Part shown: positions 1 to 7,559 of the stretch, piece by piece
How positions within the stretch are numbered: the first letter of the stretch is position 1
Layout: each line of letters starts with the position of its first letter
Assembly: GCA_037447655.1 (NCBI GenBank)
Contig: JBBHKE010003125.1
Coordinates: 1-26,276 of the forward strand
Reading direction: 5' to 3'
Source of the DNA: Zygnema cylindricum
Lineage: Eukaryota; Streptophyta; Zygnematophyceae; Zygnematales; Zygnemataceae
DNA: 26,276 bases
Program-made: the position numbers and the translations under genes
The notes under the pieces: generated by a model
The model's input: the letters and a program-made list of their open reading frames with translations, nothing else
Told to the model about the DNA's origin: nothing
Databases searched by the model: none

Positions 1-32
<32 letters not shown>

Positions 33-95
33 CCTCTATCTCTCTCTCTCTCTCCCTCCCTCCCCTCTCCCTCTCCCTCTCCCTCTCCCTCTCAT
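1..95. repeat. (TC)n / CCCTCT pyrimidine microsatellite
   Basis: The window opens in an almost pure pyrimidine tract: TC dinucleotides grading into CCCTCT hexamers. It is simple-sequence DNA with no coding content and is cut by the window edge, so its full length is unknown. Confidence 0.97.
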
Positions 96-978
96 TTATA
101 CCATTTCAAACAGTTTTTTCTTTCAATAGCGGCGGTTCGTTGGTCAATGGAATCTTGACTCCATAAGTGAATCACGCATTTCACAAATTTTTTATCTTCC
201 TTTTTTTCGGTGTTTCCATGGTTTTTTTTAACAAAATTTAGAATCTGATTTTTATCACCTTAACAATGTAGTTCATTTGTACGTTTAATTATCTTTGGTG
301 CTAAAATATGCAGGTGTGTTGTCCTTTCTTTGTTATACGAAGAATGGAAGAATAAATAGTTTGAATGGGAAATTTTTTTGGTTTGCATAAGACTTCGTTC
401 AAAATCAGAGTCAAATCATTGGCTCTATTCTGCACTCTATTTTTCTGTTATCAACATTTTCTCAAAAGTCCAGGAATAACGAATGTCTAAAGTTAATGCT
501 GACGGCTTAAATTTGTTTTTGTTTTATGAAGAATAAGGTATTGAATTTTAAGTTTTCTTTTAGACTTGTCAACCACTTCCTTAATAACATGACAATCAAC
601 TCCATTTAAAAAAACAAAAAAAAAAACGAAATAAAAGAGCAAATGTTCTCTTAGCATATATTAAATGGTCACAATATTTTATTTTAAACCTTTTTTTTGT
701 TTTTGAAGCAAATTTAATGAAACCGATTCTAGTTTCAGTTGTTTCTAGAAGACTTTTTTGTTAAAAGCAGTGCAATTGAGTAAAATAGTTGTGTATTGAG
801 CTTTAGTTTCCTTTCTCTTTTTTTCTTGTATTGATATTTCTTGATTTTCTTTTTTTTTTCCTGGTTTTCTGTGTCTTGATCTTTAATGTTTTTTCACTGT
901 TTTTTCGTTTTTTTTTCACTTTTTTTTGTTGTTTTCTTGTTGCTGTTTTGTTTTTTTGTTGTTTTTTACCTATTTTAG
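96..978 (+). other. Probable intron (or 5' region) upstream of first visible kinase exon
   Basis: No exon is recognised in this AT-rich stretch. Its last ~170 bases are a T-rich polypyrimidine run ending in an acceptor-like TATTTTAG immediately before position 979, so at least its 3' end is an intron. Since the kinase reading frame enters exon 979-1130 in the middle of a conserved domain and in mid-codon, the ATP-binding lobe must be encoded upstream, most likely outside the window. Long open frames here on either strand come only from the T/A homopolymer bias. Confidence 0.6.
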
Positions 979-3900
979 ATGCTGTCAAAACTCCTCTGAC
1001 TTTCGAACAACGCTTAAATATCGCTATTGGAGCTGCTGAGGGATTACTTTATTTGCACAAATTTGCGAACCCTCCAGTTATTCACCGGGACATTAAATCG
1101 GACAATATTCTTCTTGGTGAAGATTTTACAGTATGTACCGCTTTTTCCACAATTTTCACAGTTTCCAGCAGCTTTGCTTGTAGTTATCCTGCACATGTTT
1201 GCTTTGCAGTTGTATTTTGCATGTTTTTGGAGGATTTCTACAATATTTCTGCAGCTTTTTGATGTTTTTTCTGCAATTTTTATGCAGTTTTTTTTTGCTG
1301 TTTTCGACAATTTTCCCACTGTTTTTCACATTTTTTCTGCAGTTCATCTGCTATTTTATGCAGTTTTTGCAATATTTGTGCATTTTCTTTTTGCAGTTTT
1401 TTAACCTGTTATCTTCAGTGTTTATGCATTTTTTTTTTGCTGGTTTCTGCAATTTTCCTACAGTTTTCTACATTTTTTCTGCAGTTTTTATGCAGTCTTT
1501 TTTACGATTTTTTTTTCGCTTTGTTTCACTTTTCTGCAGTGCATGCGCAGTTTTTGCCCAAGTTATTCCACAATTTTCCTATTATTCTTTTTTACCGTTT
1601 ATGCCAATCGATTTTCCACATTCAATTTCAAATTTTGTCCCAAATTTCTAGTTGTTTTTGGTCGTGACACTTCAGTTTTAACTTTTTAGATGTTACAATT
1701 TCGCAACCGCAAGAGACAGATGATGTGAAATTTTTCCGCAGATTGGAAAATTTAGCGTCATGTGTTTATTTGCTAAAAGAAAAAAAGTGTAGAAAAAAAA
1801 AAGAGGAAATTAGCAGATTTTAACTTTTTTTTCTGAACCTTTTTTCTTCTTCTTTTCTTTTCTCTTTTTTTTTACTTTGTTTTTCCAGGCTAAAGTGGCA
1901 GATTTTGGTCTTCTAAAAGACAATCCCATGGGCTCCATAGAAGACGCTCTGAAAACTCGCGTTGCAGGAACTCCCGGATACATCGATCCCGAGTACTACA
2001 CCAATCTAAAAGTCACAACCAAAAGTGATGTCTACAGGTAAAAAAAATCCAAAAGTGATGTCCCCAGGTAAAAAAAAAATCCAAAAGTTATGTCTACAGG
2101 TAAAAAAAATCCAAAAGTTATGTCTACAGGTAAAAAAAAATCCAAAAGTTATGTCTACAGGTAAAAAAAAAATCCAAAAGTGATGTCTACTGTAAAAAAG
2201 AACTCCAGAAGTGATGGCTACAGGTTAAATAAACCAACTGTTGTTACTGTTGTTTATATTCTTTTAGAAAAAATAGAGTCCTTCTCCTTCTCCAGTCCAG
2301 TCCATTACTGAATCTGCTGTCCTCTGGAAATTTTTTGGTCCTAAGATTTGCCACGTGTACACCATTGACTGTACAGTCCTTTTCTGCGACCTTTTAGGCT
2401 TTCCTTGGGTTTTTTCTTATATTTTCTATGGCTTTCTAGCGTTTTCTAGGGTCTTTTATTGTTTTTTAGGGTTTTTTACTGTTTTTTTAGGGTTTTATAG
2501 TGTTTTTTTAGGGTTTTATAGTGTTTTTTTAGGGTTTTATAGTGTTTTTTTAGGGTTTTATAGTGTTTTTTTAGGATTTTTTAGTTTTTTTTTAGGGTTT
2601 TTTGTAGTAACTGTTTAGTTCCCCTGACCTCAGAATGAGACCCTGGTCACAAAAGGTACTCTAATTCATTGTGAGATAGTTTGTGGGAAAGGACGTTATG
2701 ATGGTAAATCATATTATTATAATTTTCAGTTTACTCTCGATATTATTTCTGAAAGAAAATTTACATTTTCCGTTTCTTATTTGTTTAGTTTTACAGTTTT
2801 GGTGTTGTATTATGTGAGCTTATCAACGGAAAACCAAAGCAAATAATAAACTGACTTTATTTTTTACAATTGATTTTATTTTTTACTTCTTTCAGAAATT
2901 GTTACTTTGTCGGTCTTTTTCGTAGATTTGGTGCAAATAAACACTTTGACTTCAATGTTTACAATGGACTTTCCATTTTTTTCCTAAAAATCAAGTAACT
3001 TTAGTCATTTTTTGTCGGTATTTTTTGTACAGTTTTAGTGTCGTATTATTTGAGCGTATCGCCTGAAATCGTTGTTGTTCAAATCGTGCGATTTTTTCAA
3101 AATTTTCCGATGGAAACGTATAATTCGTGACGATTTTGAAAATCGCAAAAAAACGTCAATGTAACCTGAAATTGAAATTTACGGGAAAAGTACAATATTT
3201 CCCGTAATATGTACGGTTTTTTTTACGGAAATGTACGGAATTCGAGGAAAAGTTACGTCGTAGTTATTAGTACTTTCTGTTCAGTGAACTGAACATAAAT
3301 ATCACGGAACTTGTACGTCTTCTTCATTGAAAATGTACGGACATTTTCGAAAAGAGACGTTGAAACGTCACACTATTTTCGCGCGGTAAGTTTGAAAATT
3401 GTACGGGCGTCTTCTTCAAATTTGTTTTTGTTTTAATTGTATGGAATTGTACGGATGAAAATTCATTAACGATTTTTTACGATTTGTTCAAAAGGTTCAA
3501 TGCGTTCGTTACGTATAATTCGTCACGATTGAAACTTTCGCACTAATCGCTATGAACATCTATCCCTGAAATTCAAAGCAAAGAAAATTTTTACTTTATT
3601 ATTAACAATAAACTTTCTATTTTTTTCTAAAAAAAAACATCTTTTATTGGTTTTTTGTACAGTTTTGGCCTCGTATTATTTGAGCTTATCACGTGAAAAC
3701 CAAAGCAAATAGTTTTTTTACTCCATTGTTCACAATATACTTTCATTTTTTTCCTGAAAAGTTTTTCTTTTATTGGTTTTTTGTACAGTTTTGGAGTCGT
3801 ACTATTTGAGCTTATTACCGGAAAACCATCTTTGATTAAAGAAGATCAGCCCACGGGGGATGGGGAAGACATTCACTTGACCACTTTGGTTAATTGGGTA

Positions 3901-5295
3901 AGTCTTCAATTTGTTTTGAAAGCAGAAATTTCACTAATTCTGGATTATTCCTAAATATTGTTAATTAGTTTTTATTATTCCTAAAAAAAAAATTTTAGTC
4001 TAGATATTTCTATGTTTCATTTTATAATCTTGGTTTTTTCTATGTATTACTTTATAGTCTGGATTATTCCTCTTCGTTGTTATATGGTTTGGATAATCTT
4101 TTAATGTCTTTTTTGGTCTGGATCCTTAGTATATTGTATTGTTCTCTGGATGATTCCTCTACTTTTGTCTGGAATTTTTTTATGTTATATTATAGTCTTG
4201 ATTGTCATTATTCTTTTAAGGTATTATTCTCTGGATTTTTCCTAGACATGTTCTGGATAATTCCTATTTTTTATTATGATCTGGATTATTTCAATTTTAT
4301 ATTACAGTCTGGAAAATTCCTGTATTATATCATAATCTGGATTATTCCTATACTTTCTCGCGATCTTGATTTTTCCTATACCTCTTGCAAGTTTATCTTT
4401 CATCTGGGTTTTTTTTTTGACATTATTTAGCATTCTTCACTGTACTTTTTTTTCGGAGTCATTTGCGTTTTTTTTTAGTTCACTGTGTTTACCAATTTAT
4501 GCAGTTGAACAAACCTGCCTTGATTCCTGTTGCAATCTTTGCTATTTCATAAAAAAGGAAAAAACTCAAGTTTAAGTTTTAAAAAATGGATTTTTAGTGA
4601 GTCTTGTTTCATCAATTTAAAAAAATCATTCAGCAAGTATTTATGACGGAAAGATTATCATATGGCAGAATTATCTGCACCTTATATAAGGGTGCACTCC
4701 TTACTTGTAGACTAACTTAGATTTTTACTCATTAACTATTCCTTTCTATGTTTTCACAAGTAAAATCTTACATACTAATTTTTTTTCTCAGAAAACTTCA
4801 TTTTTAAAGCTTCACAGCTACAACCTTATGTACTAAATCCGATTGTCTATTTTTTCATGAGTACATATAACTTTCATCCCAATTGTTTACAGGTGCAACC
4901 GTACACATACTAAATGTTGTCACCACTAGATTTTGTCACATACAAAGAACATATTAAGCTAAGTGTGTGTTTCTAATTTTTCACAGGTACAACCATACAT
5001 ACTAAACATTGGTCCCATTGTGGACCCAAGAATGGGAAAATACAACGAGGAAGCGATGAATATGTTGGTAAAAGTCGCATCTGTTTGTACCGAAAGAGCC
5101 GCGAGATATCGTCCAAATATGGACGAAGTTACTCGTCGCCTAGGGCAAACAAAACATATCATGCTTGGAATTGATGAAACAGTTTCATCGACGAATGAGG
5201 AAAGTGATTCAGGAACAAGTTTTTATTCACACCATGCAGCCAATGCCGGTTTAAATCCACTCGCTCCTTTGTCCCAGACTTATGGAGGACGATAA
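979..5295 (+). CDS. Receptor-like kinase (RLK/Pelle family), 3' half, four exons
   Basis: Spliced exons 979-1130, 1889-2037, 3789-3897 and 4987-5295 encode about 238 residues ending at TAA 5293-5295. In order they show [19 protein letters not shown] (helix E), HRDIKSDN catalytic loop (residues ~36-43; an RD kinase with Asp and Lys present), DFG (~56-58), [11 protein letters not shown] activation segment, [20 protein letters not shown] (subdomains IX-X), NWVQPYI and a final [19 protein letters not shown] helix. A ~45-residue Ser/Asn-rich tail follows. These are hallmarks of plant receptor-like Ser/Thr kinases, which act at the plasma membrane or as cytoplasmic relatives. Introns have GT-AG borders (GTATGT/CCAG, GTAAAA/ACAG, GTAAGT/ACAG) with phases 0, 2, 0. 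All catalytic residues visible are intact, so the gene is probably functional. The N-lobe and any ectodomain are outside the window, so the subfamily and ligand cannot be assigned. Confidence 0.93.
1131..1888 (+). other. Kinase intron 1, T-rich with repeated TGCAG-T(n) motifs
   Basis: This 758-bp intron starts GTATGT and ends TTTTCCAG. From ~1140 to 1560 it consists of degenerate short repeats built on TTTTCTGCAGTTTTT and TTTTTATGCAG, so it holds many polypyrimidine-plus-CAG acceptor look-alikes. Several overlapping frames stay open only because T-runs encode Phe/Leu. No exon is seen within it. Confidence 0.75.
2021..2233 (+). repeat. Tandem copies of the exon 2 donor boundary (decoy 5' splice sites)
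   Basis: The last coding bases of exon 2 plus the start of the intron (AAAAGTGATGTCTACAG followed by GTAAAAAAAATCC) recur about seven times, with a 30-32 bp period. Copies begin near 2021 (genuine), 2051, 2083, 2113, 2144, 2176 and 2207. Five of the six extra copies keep an AG|GT junction; the copy near 2176 reads CTGTAAA instead. Because the genuine exon ends in phase 2, use of any downstream donor would read AGG then TAA, an immediate stop. Confidence 0.93.
2450..2612 (+). repeat. 21-bp minisatellite containing TTTAGGG in intron 2
   Basis: Unit GTGTTTTTTTAGGGTTTTATA repeats about five times in good register with decayed copies on both sides. Each unit contains TTTAGGG, the plant telomere heptamer, but the 21-bp unit is not a perfect telomeric array. 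It lies inside the second kinase intron. Confidence 0.85.
2790..3788 (+). repeat. Tandem copies of the exon 3 acceptor and exon 3 start (decoy exons)
   Basis: The segment spanning the intron end (TTTTTTGTACAG) and the first ~40 bases of exon 3 is repeated upstream of the true acceptor. Exon-like starts lie at 2797, 3033, 3663 and 3789 (genuine), with a badly deleted copy near 2925. The decoys read [19 protein letters not shown]-stop, [11 protein letters not shown]-stop and [11 protein letters not shown]-stop; the genuine one reads [14 protein letters not shown] and continues. The unit is about 126 bp once the insert at 3070-3564 is removed. The downstream part of the unit (AACCAAAGCAAATA, then CAATA-ACTTTC, then TTTTTTCCT) is also conserved between copies. 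Confidence 0.9.
3070..3564. mobile_element. 495-bp insert with 8-bp target-site duplication CCTGAAAT
   Basis: CCTGAAAT at 3062-3069 and again at 3565-3572 flanks a segment absent from the sister repeat units. Removing the insert and one duplicate restores a normal ~126-bp decoy-exon unit. The ends share only a short imperfect inverted similarity (TGTTCA, then TGCGA). A CGTATAATTCGT motif occurs near both ends in direct orientation. The interior is rich in GTACGG. An 8-bp duplication suggests a hAT-type insertion, but the termini do not match the hAT start consensus, so the class is uncertain. Confidence 0.65.
3940..4400 (+). repeat. Degenerate minisatellite (CTGGATTATTCCTAT) in intron 3
   Basis: About a dozen imperfect copies of CTGGATTATTCCTAT, joined by T/A-rich spacers such as TATTATAT and TATTATGAT, give a rough 30-45 bp periodicity. 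The tract lies within the third kinase intron (3898-4986). The open frame here is a by-product of the repeat. Confidence 0.7.
4756..4986 (+). repeat. Decoy copies of the exon 4 acceptor/start
   Basis: The genuine last exon begins CACAG|GTACAACCATACATACTAAA at 4987. Upstream are TTCACAG|CTACAACCTTATGTACTAAA near 4820 and TTTACAG|GTGCAACCGTACACATACT near 4894. A more decayed TCACAAGTAAAATCTTACATACTAA lies near 4755, with no clear acceptor. Spacing is about 65-95 bp. The 4820 copy stays in frame for several residues ([10 protein letters not shown]); the 4894 copy is frameshifted. Confidence 0.8.
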
Positions 5296-5299
5296 GGTA

Positions 5300-5565
5300 C
5301 GTTGGTGAAAAGGGAAAAGAGACGAGAAGGAAAAGAGAAGAGAAGGGAAAGGAGAAAGGAAGGGAATGGAAAGGAGAAGGGAAGGGAAAGGAGAAGGGTA
5401 GGGAAAGGAGGGAAGGGAAAGGAGAAGGGAAGGGAAAGGAGGAGGGAAGGGAAAGGAGTAGGGAAGGGAAAGGAGAAGGACAGGGAAAGGAGGAGAAAAG
5501 AGATGAAAAGGGAAAGGAGGAGAAAAGGGAAAGAAGAAAAAAAAAGGGAAAGAAAGAGGCAAGGA
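5300..5565 (+). repeat. Polypurine tract, (AAGGGAAAGGAG)n-like
   Basis: Beginning within ten bases of the kinase stop codon, the coding strand is almost entirely A and G for ~260 bases, built on GGGAAAGGAGAA units. Weaker purine runs continue to ~5725. It is either 3' UTR or immediately downstream DNA. Frames on both strands are open here only because of the low complexity (Lys/Arg/Glu/Gly or Ser/Pro/Phe strings). Confidence 0.93.
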
Positions 5566-5729
5566 AATTCAAGGCTTATACAGGCCGATAAGCTTTGTTG
5601 TTGAAATGGGAAATCAGAATCAAAGGTAAAGGAGAAGAAAGGGAAAGGGGAAGGATAAAAAGTAAATGCTAGGTAGTTAGGGTTTTAAATTTAGATTTCG
5701 ACTCCGAAAAAGGGAAAGGGAAAGGAACA

Positions 5730-6010
5730 GGTGCAGAATAATGAGGATTAAAAAGAATACTAATGGTAATGAAATAATAAAAAACTATATACATAATGAA
5801 TTATAATATGAAAAAAAATATGATATAATAATAAATTATGAAACATAATAATAATATAAGTGGAAATGTCAATTTTTGAGGGGGAATACTTTATCCGTGA
5901 GTTTTGTTTGTTTTGTTGGGAGGTAAAGAATATAATCTGGGATAGTTTCCACCATATGCTTATGGAATTATGCCATTTTTAAGGTTAAAATGGATGTCGA
6001 TCAAGGCGGT
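5730..6010 (+). other. AT-rich spacer, possible kinase 3' end region
   Basis: The segment holds repeated AATAATAAA and ATAATATAA runs (5760-5850) that include AATAAA-like polyadenylation signals, so the kinase transcript may end here. The rest to 6010 shows no recognisable gene. Confidence 0.4.
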
Positions 6011-6012
6011 GG

Positions 6013-6534
6013 TGTTCCACTGCTCACATGGTGGCGAGCGTACAATAGCACATGAGATGGTTCGGGATGCAATCACTTCAGGGCCACACTCACACGTGAT
6101 GTTCGCATATATTTTTCACACTTTCTCAACCTAGGGGTGCACGCAACCTTTGCGTGTTTCTTTTGTTTTTGCACGGAGTTGATAGTGCACTGGGTGACAT
6201 ACTTCACAAGGACCCCACGGGATCCTACATTTCCACACGCTTGGCATTGTATACTAGTGTTGCTCCTTGGGATGCAGCAACCTCCAAAGACAACGGTTAT
6301 CCTCACCTTTACCCAACTAATAATTTCATACCCTTTGCTTTCCAGATATTTGGGACTTTGGACTCTTCCTTTGGCAACTTATTACTTGATGGTGCTCGGC
6401 GGTCTTTTGAAGTTAGGAGACCTGGTCGCCCTTCTTTACCTCTCATGTTAGCTTTCTACCGCCAACATACCCTTGTCACCTTTCACGCCTCCGCCCTCAT
6501 CCAATTGAGCACGATGATAAACAATGGGTGTTGA
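6013..6534 (+). pseudogene. Non-LTR retroelement fragment, C-terminal part
   Basis: Frame-broken coding remains. The first part reads HCSHGGERTIAHEMVRDAI (from ~6018), matching the zinc-knuckle-like H-C-x-H-G-G-E segment found late in this family. A frameshift follows, then an open stretch reads KDPTGSY, PTNNFIPFAFQIFGTLD and RRPGRPSLPLMLAFYRQH, ending with TGA at 6532-6534. The longer copy at 7.56-9.49 kb has the equivalent LLRCSHRGDL, LANPTFATIV and MNEFIPMAVEIFGCLG blocks, so the two are paralogous fragments on the same strand. This copy supplies the extreme C terminus that the other lacks. Family recognition is from memory; both are dead. Confidence 0.75.
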
Positions 6535-6600
6535 CTTAGGGTTTTGACTAAGAAACTTATCTCCGCGCCACTTGGCGCACATAAATGATATTTTTCATTT

Positions 6601-6762
6601 CGACCTTTAGTGTGCACTTGTTTTAGGTTTTGGCTTTATAGCTCATATTTCTCTTTTGGTATTAATGTATAATGTATTTTTCGACCTTTAGTGTGCACTT
6701 GTTTTAGGTTTTGGCTTTATAGCTCATATTTCTCTTTTGGTATTAATGTATAATGTATTTTT
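6601..6762. repeat. Perfect 81-bp tandem duplication
   Basis: The segment starting CGACCTTTAGTGTGCACTTG at 6601 is repeated without change from 6682. It lies just 3' of the retroelement fragment, in what would be its 3' UTR. The exact identity points to a very recent event or an assembly stutter. Confidence 0.95.
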
Positions 6763-7015
6763 CGTGCTCTCGAAGTTTGTTTTTCAGTATTCTATTTGTT
6801 TTTCTATTTGTTTTTCTAACTGACAACTACTTGCTTATTGTGCTGCTTAGCTTTTGTAGTGGTTTTATCTTTTTGGGTTTTTCCATCACTTACCATTGAT
6901 GGTAGTCAACAATTTTCCATTCCAATCATGTTTTGTACTTTGATGATATCAACGTCACGTTTTTTATGATAAAATTTTCTTCTTCTATAGCAAGAGGTAT
7001 AGCAAAGGGTAAGTC

Positions 7016-7245
7016 AGCGCTGTCGAACCCAAGAGGTTAGAACGAACTCCTACCTCCGTATGGTACTCGTAGAGAGGGAGAGAGAGAGGGAGAGAGGGAG
7101 AGGAGGGAGAGAGGGAGAGAGAGGGGGAGAGAGAGAGGGAGAGGGAGAGAGGGAGAGAGGGAGAGAGGGAGAGAGAGGGAGAGATGTCAGCGTTGTAGAA
7201 CATAAAAGGTTAGAGAGAACTCTAACCTCTATATGATACTCGTTT
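7016..7245. repeat. GA microsatellite flanked by ~55-bp degenerate direct repeats
   Basis: A GAGAGGGAGAGA tract (about 7072-7185) sits between two related segments. The left one (7016-7070) and the right one (7188-7243) share TCAGCG-TGT-GAAC, then AGGTTAGA, GAACTC, TAACCTC or TACCTC, and ATACTCGT. The right copy contains a perfect 6-bp hairpin, GGTTAG...CTAACC. This looks like duplication of a unit that carried the GA tract, or an insertion-type repeat. Confidence 0.8.
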
Positions 7246-7555
7246 AGCACTGAAGTCTCGACACTAAGAAAATCGCTTCAGCCAATTAGGTTAATAGAAG
7301 TCATAATAATGTCATTTTAAGCGAGACCACTTTTCGCGCCTATAGATGATAGTTCATTCAATATTCAATTCATGGAGGGTACTGAAAATGTACAGGAAGA
7401 ACAAATGATGTGGGAAAACTATTGTACACTGAATCGCAACTATTAGTGTTGATGTTCTCTTTGTCGCTTTAAAACACCTATCTCTTTGCACACACAGGTC
7501 TTTCGCGCTCTCCACCCCCTTGCAACTTCCCCTCTACCCCCTTCCATCTAAGCAT
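7246..7555. other. Spacer with no recognised feature
   Basis: No open frame with recognisable coding content, no repeat structure. The end becomes C-rich (CCCCCTTGCAACTTCCCC) leading into the retroelement copy. Confidence 0.5.
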
Positions 7556-7559
7556 TTGA

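Noticed and set aside
803-1347. Lys/Arg/Asn-rich - strand frames opposite the kinase intron
   Set aside because: Mirror images of the T-rich strand; low complexity only.
831-1651. Long overlapping + strand frames rich in Phe/Leu/Val
   Set aside because: Apart from the 979-1130 exon, they are produced by T-homopolymer intron sequence and short repeats; no domain content.
2450-2612. True interstitial telomere array
   Set aside because: Only one TTTAGGG per 21-base unit; not a contiguous heptamer array.
5159-5604. Frames of Ser/Pro/Phe (- strand) and Lys/Arg/Glu/Gly (+ strand)
   Set aside because: Direct translation of the polypurine/polypyrimidine tract.
6985-7250. Ser/Leu/Pro repeat frames on the - strand
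   Set aside because: Translation of the GA microsatellite.
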